Below are positions 1 through 8,624 of a stretch of DNA of 10,182 bases, piece by piece; position 1 is the first letter of the stretch, and each line of letters opens with the position of its first letter. Both the position numbers and the translations under genes were made by a program. Below the pieces are notes generated by a model. The model did no database searches, was not told where the DNA came from, and saw only the letters and a list, made by a program, of their open reading frames with translations. The stretch spans positions 1-10,182 of the forward strand of contig JALLLS010000196.1 of assembly GCA_025094145.1 (NCBI GenBank), in the 5' to 3' direction. The DNA comes from Spinellus fusiger (lineage: Eukaryota > Mucoromycota > Mucoromycetes > Mucorales > Phycomycetaceae).

Positions 1-2
1 AA

Positions 3-1280
3 TACAGTGTTTTTCTTGTATCAAGAGAAATAAAACGTATTTTCTACTTTAATAAAGTTCATGTTATGTTAAAGAAAGGCTCTAGAATACTTATATGTAA
101 TTTATATTTACATTTACTTATAAAAAATTATTACAAATATAGCTTTAATAATGGGTACTCCCACCCTTGTTCTTGATGACTTTTTGCATTCGTGCTGGCA
201 TTATCTCAATCAAAGAATTCCATGTTTTTGGCTCAAAGGAATCCCAGACTTCTTGTATAATAGTTTTGAACTTTTATATCTTAACAGAACCATTGCATCT
301 CTCCTGGACCTTGTCTTTTGTCTGTATCCAAAGGTTTTCAATGGGGTTCAGATCGGACGATTGAGCAGGAGACTCCAAACTATCAATTCCTCTCTCCCTT
401 TTCCAATCACTTGCTACAATACTTTTGTGAGTGGGTGCTCCATCTTCCATCAATATTAGGTGGCACTCTAGACCCCAGAAACGTAGCAATGCCTCTTCAT
501 AGACTTTCTTGACAAAATCAACAGCCTTTCGTTCATTCTTCTCAAGCATCACTAGTTCCGACTTCTCACCGTGACGAATGGCTCCCCAGACCATAACTGA
601 GGATCTTCCACTCTTGAATGTGGGAGCAAGACAATCTTTTTTATAGGCTTCTCCATCCTTACGCCAAACGTGAACCACTCGACTGTTTTTGCCAATTTCG
701 AAACTACTTTCGTCAGTCCATATTACTTTTTTCTTCCAAATATCAACAGTCTAATAGAGATGCTCTTTGGCAAAATTGAGTCTTCTTTCTTTATGTGTTT
801 CATTCAAAAAAGGTTTCTTCTTTGCCACTCGGCTAAATATACCCTCTTCATGCAGTACACGTCTAACAGTGTGCTTGCTGCATTATTCGGGTATTGCTGC
901 AACTATCTCACTTAAAGTCAATCGTCTGTTCTTGCCAACAACGTCCAGAAGGTGTCGTATTCCTCTTTCATTGAATATTTTGGGTCTTCCTGAACCTTCT
1001 TGGCGTTTGGTAGTTCCTCTTGTCTTTTGTTGATTTAGAACATTGTAGATTGTTCGCAGCTTTACTCCAGTTCTTTCAGCTATTTCTTTTACTTTCATAT
1101 TTGCTTGTCGAAAATTAACAATGCTAAGTTTTTGATCGTCTGTTAGTTGCATTGTAAATTAAATATGGATATACTTTTATTAAGAAGAAAGGAAGAAAAC
1201 TGCTACAAGTGTCTCTTATGTAAGATATGAAATATATCGGATCTCTAAAAAAATGCCAATTTTTTTGCTAGCCCACTGTA
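3..1280 (-). mobile_element. Tc1/mariner-type transposon A, nearly full length, inactivated
   Basis: The segment behaves as a complete Tc1/mariner element of about 1.27 kb. Both ends begin TACAGTG when read inward (3-9 on the plus strand, and 1274-1280 as its reverse complement), which matches the CAGT-type ends and TA target duplication of this superfamily. Beyond those seven bases the two ends agree poorly, so the terminal inverted repeats are short or eroded and the left boundary is less certain than the right. The transposase gene on the minus strand sits about 125 bp from one end and 140 bp from the other, as expected. DNA just outside the right end differs clearly in base composition, which supports an insertion boundary at 1280. 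Confidence 0.75.
145..1152 (-). pseudogene. Tc1/mariner DD34E transposase with three in-frame stops
   Basis: One reading frame runs from an ATG at 1152 to a stop at 145-147: 335 codons, the usual size for a Tc1-family transposase, which excises and reinserts DNA at TA sites. The N-terminal helix-turn-helix lies at residues 5-40 (KVKEIAERTGVKLRTIYNVL). The first catalytic Asp is residue 147 (WTDESSF). The second is 237 (MEDGAPTH), and the Glu is 272 (SSDLNPIENLW). Exactly 34 residues separate the second Asp and the Glu, giving a DD34E triad. The C-terminus ends in the GG-x-x-x-Y form common in the family. Stop codons interrupt the frame at codon 90 (TAA, 883-885), codon 134 (TAG, 751-753) and codon 293 (TAA, 274-276), with no frameshift. 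The product should therefore be non-functional unless read through. Codon 134 probably replaces a Trp, by comparison with the family (inference). Confidence 0.9.
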
Positions 1281-1338
1281 CCATCGGACATGCCAATGTG
1301 GCCACCCATCTGCCAATCGGGACCACTTTCTCACTTAG

Positions 1339-1689
1339 ACATTCGTTGACCATGAACACTCCACGTTCTTGTTCTTCTTAGTTCCTGCACCACCACAAGA
1401 CGTTCATCCAATTGACTATTGTCTAAATCTTCTGCCGCGCACGGTTAAGTCTTTTGTTAAATGGCGAGACCTTTGGCCCAGTTTGTTAATACTGCTGCAA
1501 GCCATTGATCGAGCCACGTCTACTCGAGACTTTAAGGTAGAGCCATCAGCTGGTAGCTTGCTCATTGAGGCTGCTGATGGGTGTGTTGAGCGGGAACGCC
1601 AACGCCGCCATAGAGTGCAAAGACTCCTGCAGCAACAGACGCTGTATCCTCACTTCTCATCCGATCTCTCCTCTACCACCCATTCTTAA
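1339..1689 (+). other. Unrecognised open frame in a GC-richer island, possibly a broken coding remnant
   Basis: A frame is open from 1339 to a TAA at 1687-1689, about 116 codons, without a convincing ATG. It is preceded by a pyrimidine-rich stretch ending TTAG at 1338, which could be a 3' splice site. The base composition is clearly richer in G and C than the surrounding AT-rich DNA. The predicted peptide is mixed and helical-looking, with a basic segment (RERQRRHRVQR) near residue 90, not low-complexity filler. The 23-bp direct repeat described separately covers its last codons. I do not recognise the protein. It could be an exon of a gene disrupted by transposon A at 1280, or a decayed retroelement fragment. 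The overlapping frame starting near 1281 is also open for about 95 nt, which would suit an old frameshift. Confidence 0.3.
1667..1689 (+). repeat. 23-bp direct repeat, copy 1
   Basis: Twenty-three bases starting TCTCCTCTACCACCC and ending TTCTTAA are identical to 2101-2123 in the same orientation, 434 bp downstream. Flanking bases differ on both sides. The length and mixed composition make a chance match unlikely. It is too long for an ordinary target-site duplication. Confidence 0.85.
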
Positions 1690-2100
1690 CCCGTTTAGCA
1701 AAGCCAGAAGCTGCTAGTGTAGTTGCTGTATTTGTGTCCTCAGGATTGTCCGAGTTGCTCTAAGTATCCCTCGTTGGATTTCGAATCGCCACAGGATGAC
1801 GGTTATCTTTTTGGTGTCCTGGTTTCCTTGCTGACTTTATGGCCTTTTGGATGTCTATTCATAATTCTCATTTTACCATCATTTCTCATTTTTCATCATT
1901 TTTCCCTCATCTGAGGTTTTGTATTTCTCGGTCCTTCTATTTCCCATTCATTTGCATTCTTTTTTTTCACTTTCGTATTTGAAGTGTTTTAATGTTTATT
2001 CTATTTTTTCAAAAGTTCTCATAGGGTGGCTAACATGCCCAATGCGCGAATAGCAATCAACACCCACAAATAAAAAATACTTTGAACTGTACAATGAAAT
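1690..2100. other. Spacer between the two 23-bp direct repeats, no gene seen
   Basis: About 410 bp separate the repeat copies. The first 130 bp keep the GC-richer character of the upstream island, and the frame around 1690-1760 is open for some 25 codons, but no ORF extends far. From about 1850 to 2010 the plus strand is strongly T/C-rich (runs such as TTTTTTTTC). Nothing in it matches a family I know. Confidence 0.5.
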
Positions 2101-2123
2101 TCTCCTCTACCACCCATTCTTAA
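2101..2123 (+). repeat. 23-bp direct repeat, copy 2
   Basis: Identical to 1667-1689. Its last part also forms a 9-bp inverted repeat with bases about 30 nt downstream (CCATTCTTA, then TAAGAATGG near 2153), so a small hairpin is possible here but not at copy 1. Confidence 0.85.
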
Positions 2124-2969
2124 GTTGGTTATAAGCAAAACAAGGTTGATGCTAAGAATGGATATATATTGAACATAGATCTCACAACTGTTTGAATATG
2201 TGACATAGTGTCCATTTGCACTTACAAACAATAGTTAATTTCCAATAATATTAACAATTTTTATCACAATTTTTGTATTTAGTTAATTTGTTGTAGAAAT
2301 TGTATTCTGACTCACATCTTATTCTTAAGACAAGAGATATATAAGCTAAAAAATATTGAATAGTAGAGTTGTTGCTTAGATGACTTATTGTCTCTGAGCT
2401 TGCCGTATGTCATGTGGAATTTAGAAGTTACTCTTATCCTTCACTTAGTCCTTTTTTATTTTTATTTTAAATATATTTTTATTTTTATATTATATTATAT
2501 TCTTGTTTTATTATCAACTATATTTAATCTAACATTCATTACCTAATGTTCAATTAGTGTTCTATATGAACTTATACACTACACGACTATCAATCAACAT
2601 GTATTACTATGAGTATTTTGAGGTTTGATTATATCTGATTTCAACAATAGAAAAATGTCTTCACAATGATGATAAAATGAAAGCTATAGTTGTTCTGGAA
2701 TGGATGATATTTTCTATATAATACAAATATTACCATTGAAAGACAACTTATAATTAAATAGTCAGATGTGTCGTCTTTGATCTAAGCATCAAGAGAAATC
2801 CGAATAGTTAAATGTGTAGTATAGCTCATGATTATTCATTAAATTCAGTACTATTTTATAATTTTTCCCAATTATATTATTGCAATAGACTTAGTATTAT
2901 TAATCTAGAACACAATAAAGTTTCCAAGATATTATCCTTCCACCAATAGTGTCTTTCAAAGAGATCTGT
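2124..2969. other. AT-rich intergenic stretch without a recognisable gene
   Basis: No reading frame of useful length, RNA gene signature or terminal repeat was found. The block at about 2450-2512 is almost pure A/T with T-rich runs. The rest is ordinary AT-rich DNA. Confidence 0.6.
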
Positions 2970-3498
2970 TGTTGTGGAAATGACCCCTTTTTTCTTTAGG
3001 TATAATCTAGGTGTAGAATAGGTGGAGAGACGTCACCTATTCGCATGAATGGCTGTGACGAAGGAGGAAAAGAGTGTTGTTGCTAAAATAGCTAGAAGGA
3101 AAAAGGATTTCAGATGAAAAGAATATAAAATAGAAAAGTCTACAATTCAAATAAAAAAAGAAGAAAAAAACAAAAAGTCTTGGATTCGGAATACGGCTAG
3201 TTTAAGCCAAAGGTCAAGTATAGTTGTTGGTTCTTGTTCTGTTCCTGTTTGTTCACTTGTTTGTCCGTTTCGTTGGTTCTTCGTTTGGAAGGTTACCTGT
3301 TTCTGTTCGTTGTAGTACCCAAGGCCCACTACCAGAAGACCTCCCCCAGACCGTCGTTTCTATACTTTCTCGTAGCCTTAAAGAATCGAGTTCCCCACCC
3401 CATACCAGAGCACCCCCTTATCTATCAATACAAGAGCAGCCAGCCTTTCCCCGAGGTCCTGCGTGTCTCAAGGATTACCCTTTGCCCAAAAACATACA
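2970..3498 (+). repeat. LTR-like dispersed repeat, copy A (possible solo LTR)
   Basis: This block is related along its length to the reverse complement of 8625-9188. Shared landmarks in the same order include TGTAGAAYAGGT (3013), CACCTATTYGCATGRATGGC (3036), an AT-rich TATA region (TATAAAA at 3124), AGTATAGT (3216), TGTTCCTGTTTGTTC (3239) and CATACTTTCTCG-like bases (3362). The start TGTTGTGG and a CA-containing end near 3498 fit an LTR of about 530 bp, with a TATA-bearing U3-like part and a pyrimidine-rich R/U5-like part. No gag or pol frame lies next to it and I found no matching target duplication, so a solo LTR is the best reading. A non-LTR dispersed repeat remains possible, and the exact ends are approximate. 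The 90-codon frames inside it are probably incidental. Confidence 0.6.
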
Positions 3499-4639
3499 TA
3501 GGTCTTAACTGAGTTTGATATAATCGAAACATAGTATTAATTTACCATGCAGGAAAAACAATAAAAGTATAAAGTACCAAAAGCCCAAATAGACAACAAG
3601 TACAATAAGACTCAACACAGAAAAAGAACAAAGGAATAAAATGGAAAAAAAAATGGAAGAAATTCAATAGGTAACGTATTCACAACAGTGCTATTATCTT
3701 TGGAATTTGACTTTGATAGATGTAATTACTGTTACTTATATTAAATATGTATCTATTTATACTCATTATTGTTACCATTAGTTTTTAAGAGAGTAGGTGC
3801 CCCTCATTGTCAGTATAAAGCAAAGGTATCAGACAAGCATTGGTGCTCATGGTGAGCATACAAGGTATTATCTACTTTTATAATAAACATATTTATTTTA
3901 TGTGAAACACCTTTCTCTTTTACTTATCTAAATGCCTAGGCTTGGATCTCATATATTCATGAAGTTAGAGAAACATGAAAGCGGGGCTACAAATCGGTTG
4001 ATTGATTTTGGGAAATAGTGTAATTACTCATTTTCTTAATTTAGAATCAGCATAAACGGTCAGATCTCACTGATGTGTAACCAAGCAAGAAATTATAAGT
4101 GTCACACAAAAGATTAATTGTAGTACATGGGATGTATTATACTGTTAAAACCATCATAATATTGGCACAAACGGATCTCTTGGAATGTGTGGATATTGAG
4201 TAGATATACAAGATGTATATAAATATAATTTGGTAGAGATATGATTAATGATATGGTCTTTCTAATTTGACAGAAAGATAGCGGATGTGGCATCACAACT
4301 ATAGTCATTTGTACCAGCCTACCCAGCAGAGAGAAGGAAAGAGAGATAGTAACGCAAAAATAGAAAGAATAGATAAGGTGATGCTTACAGTATGCAGACT
4401 TTTCTATATATCTAGATCTGATCATACACTAAAAAGATGAGATTTACCTTAATATAGAAAAATACATTATTCTTATTACTTCCAAAGTTATTGTCTAGAA
4501 GCTGTTCCTCAATAGTAGACAAATATTATTTATATGTCAATTGAGAATAAGTAAACCCCCTTCCACCACATATGTCATACAAAAGGTTAAAGGTGATGCA
4601 TTTCATGAAGAAGACCAGCAAGACAATACTAGTGAAAAG
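3499..4639. other. Region upstream of the P450 gene, no gene recognised
   Basis: About 1.1 kb of AT-rich DNA. The plus strand is purine-rich at 3550-3665. A short perfect hairpin TGCTCA-TGG-TGAGCA lies near 3845. A minus-strand frame at 4114-4425 is rich in Ile, Tyr and Ser with no known motif and looks accidental. Part of this region may carry regulatory sites for the downstream P450, but I cannot point to one beyond the TATA box. Confidence 0.5.
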
Positions 4640-4646
4640 TATAAAT
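4640..4646 (+). promoter_or_regulatory. Candidate TATA box of the P450 gene
   Basis: TATAAAT followed by AAG lies 57 nt before the first in-frame ATG (4697) and 99 nt before the second (4739). This spacing suits a start of transcription around 4670. Confidence 0.5.
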
Positions 4647-4738
4647 AAGTGTGTAAGATTAATTGATTATTTGTGTTAGTCTACTCTTTTTTATTTATGA
4701 ATTCTACTTCTTTCTCTTTTCTCAATAGCCAATCCTAT

Positions 4739-6788
4739 ATGATTGATCTTTTGAAAGAGCACCCGCTTCAAACTGCAGGTGTTGTAGCTGTTGGTACAGC
4801 ACTGTATGCACTCTACTCCAGCTCCAAAGACAAAGAGGCTGGTGGTTTTGACAAAATACCTACACCTAAAGGAAAATACCCATACATTGGTAAGAGTTTT
4901 ATTACAGCTAATAGTTTGCTGATGGTCGTACTGTTAGGTCATTTACCACATCTTTCTGGTGATTCTTTTTTAAAAATACACGAGTGGCATAAAGAGTTGG
5001 GTAAATATAGGTCATCATATTTGAATCATGTGCATCATCCTCTGATTCATACTCTTTGCAGGTCCAATCATTCATGTTAAAATGGGTGTACAAGATTTTG
5101 TTTTTATTTCTGATTCTGTTATTGCTCATGAAATATTACATGTTAATGGAGGAATTACCTCTTTAAGAGCACCTAGTAAATTTGGTGAGGAAGTTTATGG
5201 AATGAATGGCAGGTAAAGTAATTTTGTTGCATCTAAACCATATATCAGTATATTAAATGCATTATAAATATTTAGAGGAGTAGCCTTTGTTAGAAGTAAA
5301 AAGAAGATAAGAGAGTCGAGACTTGCTAGTAAGATAATGACAGAGACTAGCGTATGAAAAAAAACAATTATATTAACATGTTGTTACAGTAAACAGTTGC
5401 CTATCACATAAAGTAGTGGATCAAACGGCCGATACAATCCAGTTTGAGACAAGCAATCTCATTGATCAACTGATTATTCATGGAAAATCTAGTGAGGGAG
5501 TTGATCCCTTCCATGATCTAACATTTAGATCTCTTAATGTGATTTTAAGAATTTGTCTTGGCACTCGTCTCGATTCGACAAACAATCCAGTATTTATTGA
5601 TATTTTAGAAATTACTCGTTTATCTATGGTATACTTGGGTGTAGAGGAAAACATCGACACATATATTCCAGCTCTCAGCTTTATAAGCTATTTTAAAGGC
5701 AGAGACAAAAAGAGACAAGACTTCATCGACAATCTGCGTAATCCCACCTATAGAAAATTAATAGCCAAAGCACTTGAGGGAGATGAAGACTGTATGGTCA
5801 AGAGAATGAAAAGAGCAAAAGAGAATATGTATGATGAAGACGATATGTTGGTGCTTGTTAGTAAGTTAAAGCCCTGCATTCATTTAATAGCTTAGAAAAA
5901 GACACCTTTTTTTTTCTTCTGATTCTAGGTGAAATGATTAATGGTGGAACAGATACTGTTTCTGTAACACTTTCATGGGCTTTTGCATTCTTATCTCATC
6001 ATCCAGAAGTCCAAAGAAAGATGTGTGAAGAGATTGACGCATTTATCACCAAGTATAAACGACTGCCAACGTTTGCTGAACGCGAATCATTTCCTTACAC
6101 GATTTCTGTTCAAAGAGAGATCCTGCGTCTTTACCCTGTTACATTCTATGGAGTTCCTCATATGGCTGAACAAGACTGTAAGTAAAATCTTATTTTTAAT
6201 TATTATTATTCTGAAACAAGGCTAACTCATACCCTTAGTTGTGTATAATAATTATATTATCAAGAAAGGGACTAGTTTTCTGAGCAGCATGTATAGTATG
6301 CACAGAAATCCTGATGTTTATCCCAATCCACATAAATTCATTCCTGAACGCTTCATAAATAACAAGTCTACATTTTATGCATCTGCTATTGGAAATATAA
6401 AAGAAAGAGACCAGTATAACTTTGGGTGGGGAAGGTAATGAACTGATTATTATACTTGTTTGCTAGTTATTAACATATTATTTTATGTGTTTTTAGACGC
6501 ATATGCCCTGGAATCTACTTGGTAAGCTGTGAAGAGAAGACTTGTAGTGTAAATATATCTTTCAGTATATTAACAAAAGTACTGTGATTGTTTTTTTTTC
6601 AATAGGCTGAAACAGAGCTGTTTCTTACATATACTACTCTTTGGGCGCGCTGTACTATTGAACCAGCCCTTGACTCTAATGGCAAACCCGTGTATGCTGA
6701 TATCAAAAGTTTAATCAATGGTGGTGCAGTAATAATGCCCAAACCTTATAAAGTACGCTTTGTTGAACGCACTGATAAGCTTCTTTAA
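4739..6788 (+). CDS. Cytochrome P450 monooxygenase, nine exons, 513 residues
   Basis: Exons 4739-4889, 4938-5000, 5062-5212, 5276-5328, 5390-5860, 5929-6177, 6239-6434, 6497-6521 and 6606-6788 join in frame (1542 nt with the stop). All eight introns are GT-AG. Family role: a haem-thiolate enzyme that inserts oxygen into an organic substrate using electrons from a reductase, usually anchored in the ER. Visible in order: an N-terminal membrane segment (residues 8-27); a proline-rich hinge (IPTPKGKYPYIGH, 40-52); helix C KIRESR (132-137), with Ile133 where Trp is usual; helix I GGTDTVS (302-308), with the acid-Thr pair Asp305-Thr306; helix K ExxR (Glu360, Arg363); PERF (415-418); and the haem loop FGWGRRICPG (441-450), with axial Cys448. 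The length is typical. An in-frame ATG at 4697 would add 14 residues (527 total). It is the nearer ATG to the TATA box, but the added residues are Ser/Phe-rich and precede the hydrophobic anchor. The substrate and CYP family cannot be told from sequence alone. It has no linked reductase or pathway gene in the window. Confidence 0.93.
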
Positions 6789-6811
6789 ACTTATCTATTC
6801 TATTTTTATAC

Positions 6812-6817
6812 AATAAA
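6812..6817 (+). terminator. Polyadenylation signal AATAAA of the P450 gene
   Basis: A canonical AATAAA lies 23 nt after the stop codon, in T-rich DNA. It would give a very short 3' UTR, common in compact fungal genes. The long inverted repeat begins only 60 bp further on. Confidence 0.6.
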
Positions 6818-6877
6818 CTTTGATATTTCCATATGCTCTGAGTGATAGATCTAAGTGTATGTCATAAGATTCTTAAA

Positions 6878-7085
6878 TCAACTCATCAGATGTGCTCCCA
6901 CATGATTAATAAAAGTGCAAGGTTATAGTTTGACACTATTTTTAACAAGTGTTAAATGTAAATGTGTATCATATTAAATATTCATATTAGATAGCCTGTA
7001 TTATTTAGACTGATGATTAATTAGCACTTTAGAGTGCCCAACTGTACTCAAGAGTAGTCTTTTTTTTCATTTACACAAACTAAAA
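6878..7085 (+). repeat. Long inverted repeat, left arm
   Basis: This arm matches the reverse complement of about 9966-10182. The outer 86 bp (6878-6963) are identical. The next 120 bp or so agree at roughly four positions in five, with shared blocks such as TGTATTATT, GAGTGCCCAACTGTACTCAAGA and CATTTA. The similarity stops where transposon B begins (7086). The outer limit cannot be fixed, because the other arm runs off the window. Arms in this arrangement could be terminal inverted repeats of a larger element, or two separate inverted copies of one repeat. Confidence 0.85.
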
Positions 7086-8442
7086 TAAAGTGACCAACAG
7101 AAATAATTGGGATATTTTAAATGTAAATTTCCTTTTTTATATATTTATACTTTATCTTAATAGTGTAATAAATTTATGAATTCATTAGATCGAGAAGTAA
7201 AACCTTTAATAGATAAATGGAATAGTGTTTAAAATACATAAACATGGTTTTGTTTGTAGTTTAACTAATAGCCACTGTGACCACCCTTGGGATCAATCAC
7301 TGCCTGGCATCTCTGCTCCAAGCTGTCAATGAGAGTGTCTGTAACTTTTGATATTTTACATTATTCTAGCATCAGGGCTGCTTCCATATTTTCCTTAGTG
7401 CTGTAGACCTCTCTATCCTTCCTAATGGTCTTTTTGAAGTGGGACCACAGATGTTAAATTGGATTGAGATCGAGACTTTGTGAAGGCCAGTAAAGAGTCA
7501 TCACTGTACTAGTTACTATCTTCCAATTGAGTTGTTTTACTATTATGGGGTCTAGCATTGTCTTCCCATAGGAGGCAACTAACTCCAGGGTTTAGGATAG
7601 AGAGAGATGCTTGAGTTCATGGCAGTAGACATCTCCGAAGACATTGATGTACTTGTCGAAGTTTATTCTACTTTCCACTACGATCTATCTCCCAATACCC
7701 TCCCCACTGAAACAGCCCCATATCATCACTCCACCACCTCCAGACTTCCTTATTTCCAAGGTATTCTTAGTCTCAAAGGCCATAAACATTTTATGTTGAA
7801 TTTGAAGCTCATGTTAAGGCTCATCAGCTTCACTATAGAGTCATAGGACCAGACTATCTTTTACCATTCTTTATGAGTCCAATTGATAAGTTCTGGGGCC
7901 CACTAAAAGCAAGACTGTGTCTTTCTTTTTAATAAGAAACTTCATCAATGGAATGAATTAATATAATCCTATTTTATCAATATATCTCTTCAGAGTCTCT
8001 CTTGATACCTTGATGGCCTTGCTTGCCATGGTGACCTCTGTGTTTTACTAAGAATCACTCACGACTGTTCTCCTCAACCACTAGATGGCCCTATCTTTGA
8101 TTTTTCTATTTCAACTACTTTTGAGTAAAGGTCCAACTCGGTTGGTTTCCTTGTAGTAGTTGATTATATTTTTCAGTGGGATTACACACGTTAAACATAC
8201 GATATGCCTCGGCCATGCTAGTGTTCATGTTCAGCACCTCATCCAAGATGGCTGAACGAGTCTCAATGCTGGCATACTATTTATACATCTCAGGGGTTCT
8301 GAAAAATATGTCAATGGTGTTAGAAGAGATAGCCATTATGAGAAACGAAGTGGTATGAAAAAAAAAAGATAGTGTATATTATTTTTGGTATAAAAATAGT
8401 TTAGAATTTGAAAGATCTGGAGACATTCTTTTGGCCACTTTA
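7086..8442 (-). mobile_element. Tc1/mariner-type transposon B, decayed, with TIRs and TA flanks
   Basis: The left end reads TA-AAGTGACCAACAGAAAT (7086 onward). The right end, read inward from 8442, is TA-AAGTGGCCAAAAGAATG. These share 14 of 17 bases after the TA, and the form is typical of Tc1-family ends (GTGGCCAAAAG). The 1357-bp length and the minus-strand transposase relic between the ends agree with a single insertion. It landed directly at the inner edge of the left inverted-repeat arm. Its ends differ from those of transposon A, so it is a different family. Confidence 0.82.
7265..8336 (-). pseudogene. Decayed Tc1/mariner transposase of element B
   Basis: Conserved Tc1 blocks appear in the right order across all three minus-strand frames, so many frameshifts and stops have accumulated. 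They are: an N-terminal helix-turn-helix-like part from ATG 8336 (AEAYRMFNV, then KNIINYYKETNRVGP in another frame, about 8120-8240); VWSYDS near 7845, where the first catalytic Asp is expected but Tyr is found; GGGGVMIWGCFSGEG (about 7695-7740); WEDNARPH (about 7560-7580), with the second Asp kept; WPSQSLDLNPI-stop-HLW (about 7445-7485), where the catalytic Glu is a TAG; and the C-terminal AVIDPKGGHSGY before the stop at 7265. The original protein was about 350 residues. It cannot encode an active enzyme. Confidence 0.85.
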
Positions 8443-8624
8443 CTTTGAACTGTATGAAATATAAATTAGTAATGTACTTTGGTGTGTGATTTCTTTTTGG
8501 TCGAAGTGTGGTTCTTGGCCTCTATTGGCTAGTTCTCCAGATGCTTTTCCTTGACTATGAGTTTTGCTTTGTTAGGGAGTTATTGCTTGCTCTTGAGTTT
8601 CCTGGTCTGTTTCTCTCATCTATT
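8443..8624. other. Spacer between transposon B and LTR-like copy B
   Basis: About 180 bp of mixed DNA with T/G-rich runs on the plus strand. It does not clearly continue the inverted-repeat homology and holds no gene that I can see. Confidence 0.5.

Noticed and set aside
151..459. Plus-strand frame over the end of transposon A
   Set aside because: It lies antisense to the transposase, whose conserved DDE motifs are on the minus strand.
2019..2231. 70-codon minus-strand frame crossing the second 23-bp repeat
   Set aside because: No recognisable domain. It depends on AT-rich sequence, and the small GC-richer end is too short to support a gene.
3224..3512. Small hydrophobic proteins encoded by the two LTR-like copies (also 8620-8957 on the minus strand)
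   Set aside because: Both copies have frames of 60-96 codons with some similar residues, but the similarity follows from the shared pyrimidine-rich DNA. The best-matching frames differ between copies and none has a known domain.
3840..3860. TGCTCA-TGG-TGAGCA hairpin as a terminator or RNA gene
   Set aside because: A 6-bp stem is easily found by chance, and nothing around it suggests a transcript or a binding site.
4114..4425. 103-codon minus-strand frame upstream of the P450
   Set aside because: Composition is dominated by Ile, Tyr, Ser and His from AT-rich DNA. There is no motif, promoter or splice context, so it looks like a chance frame.
5352..5396. Alternative P450 intron 4 (GTATGA donor at 5352, or acceptor at 5396)
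   Set aside because: Neither joins in frame. The pair 5329-5389 (GTAAGA to TTACAG) keeps the frame and gives RLAINSCLSHK, which fits P450 spacing between helix C and helix D.
7607..7846. Plus-strand frame inside transposon B
   Set aside because: Antisense to the conserved GGVMIWGCFS and WSxxS blocks of the decayed transposase. Likewise 8176-8358 is antisense to its N-terminal part.
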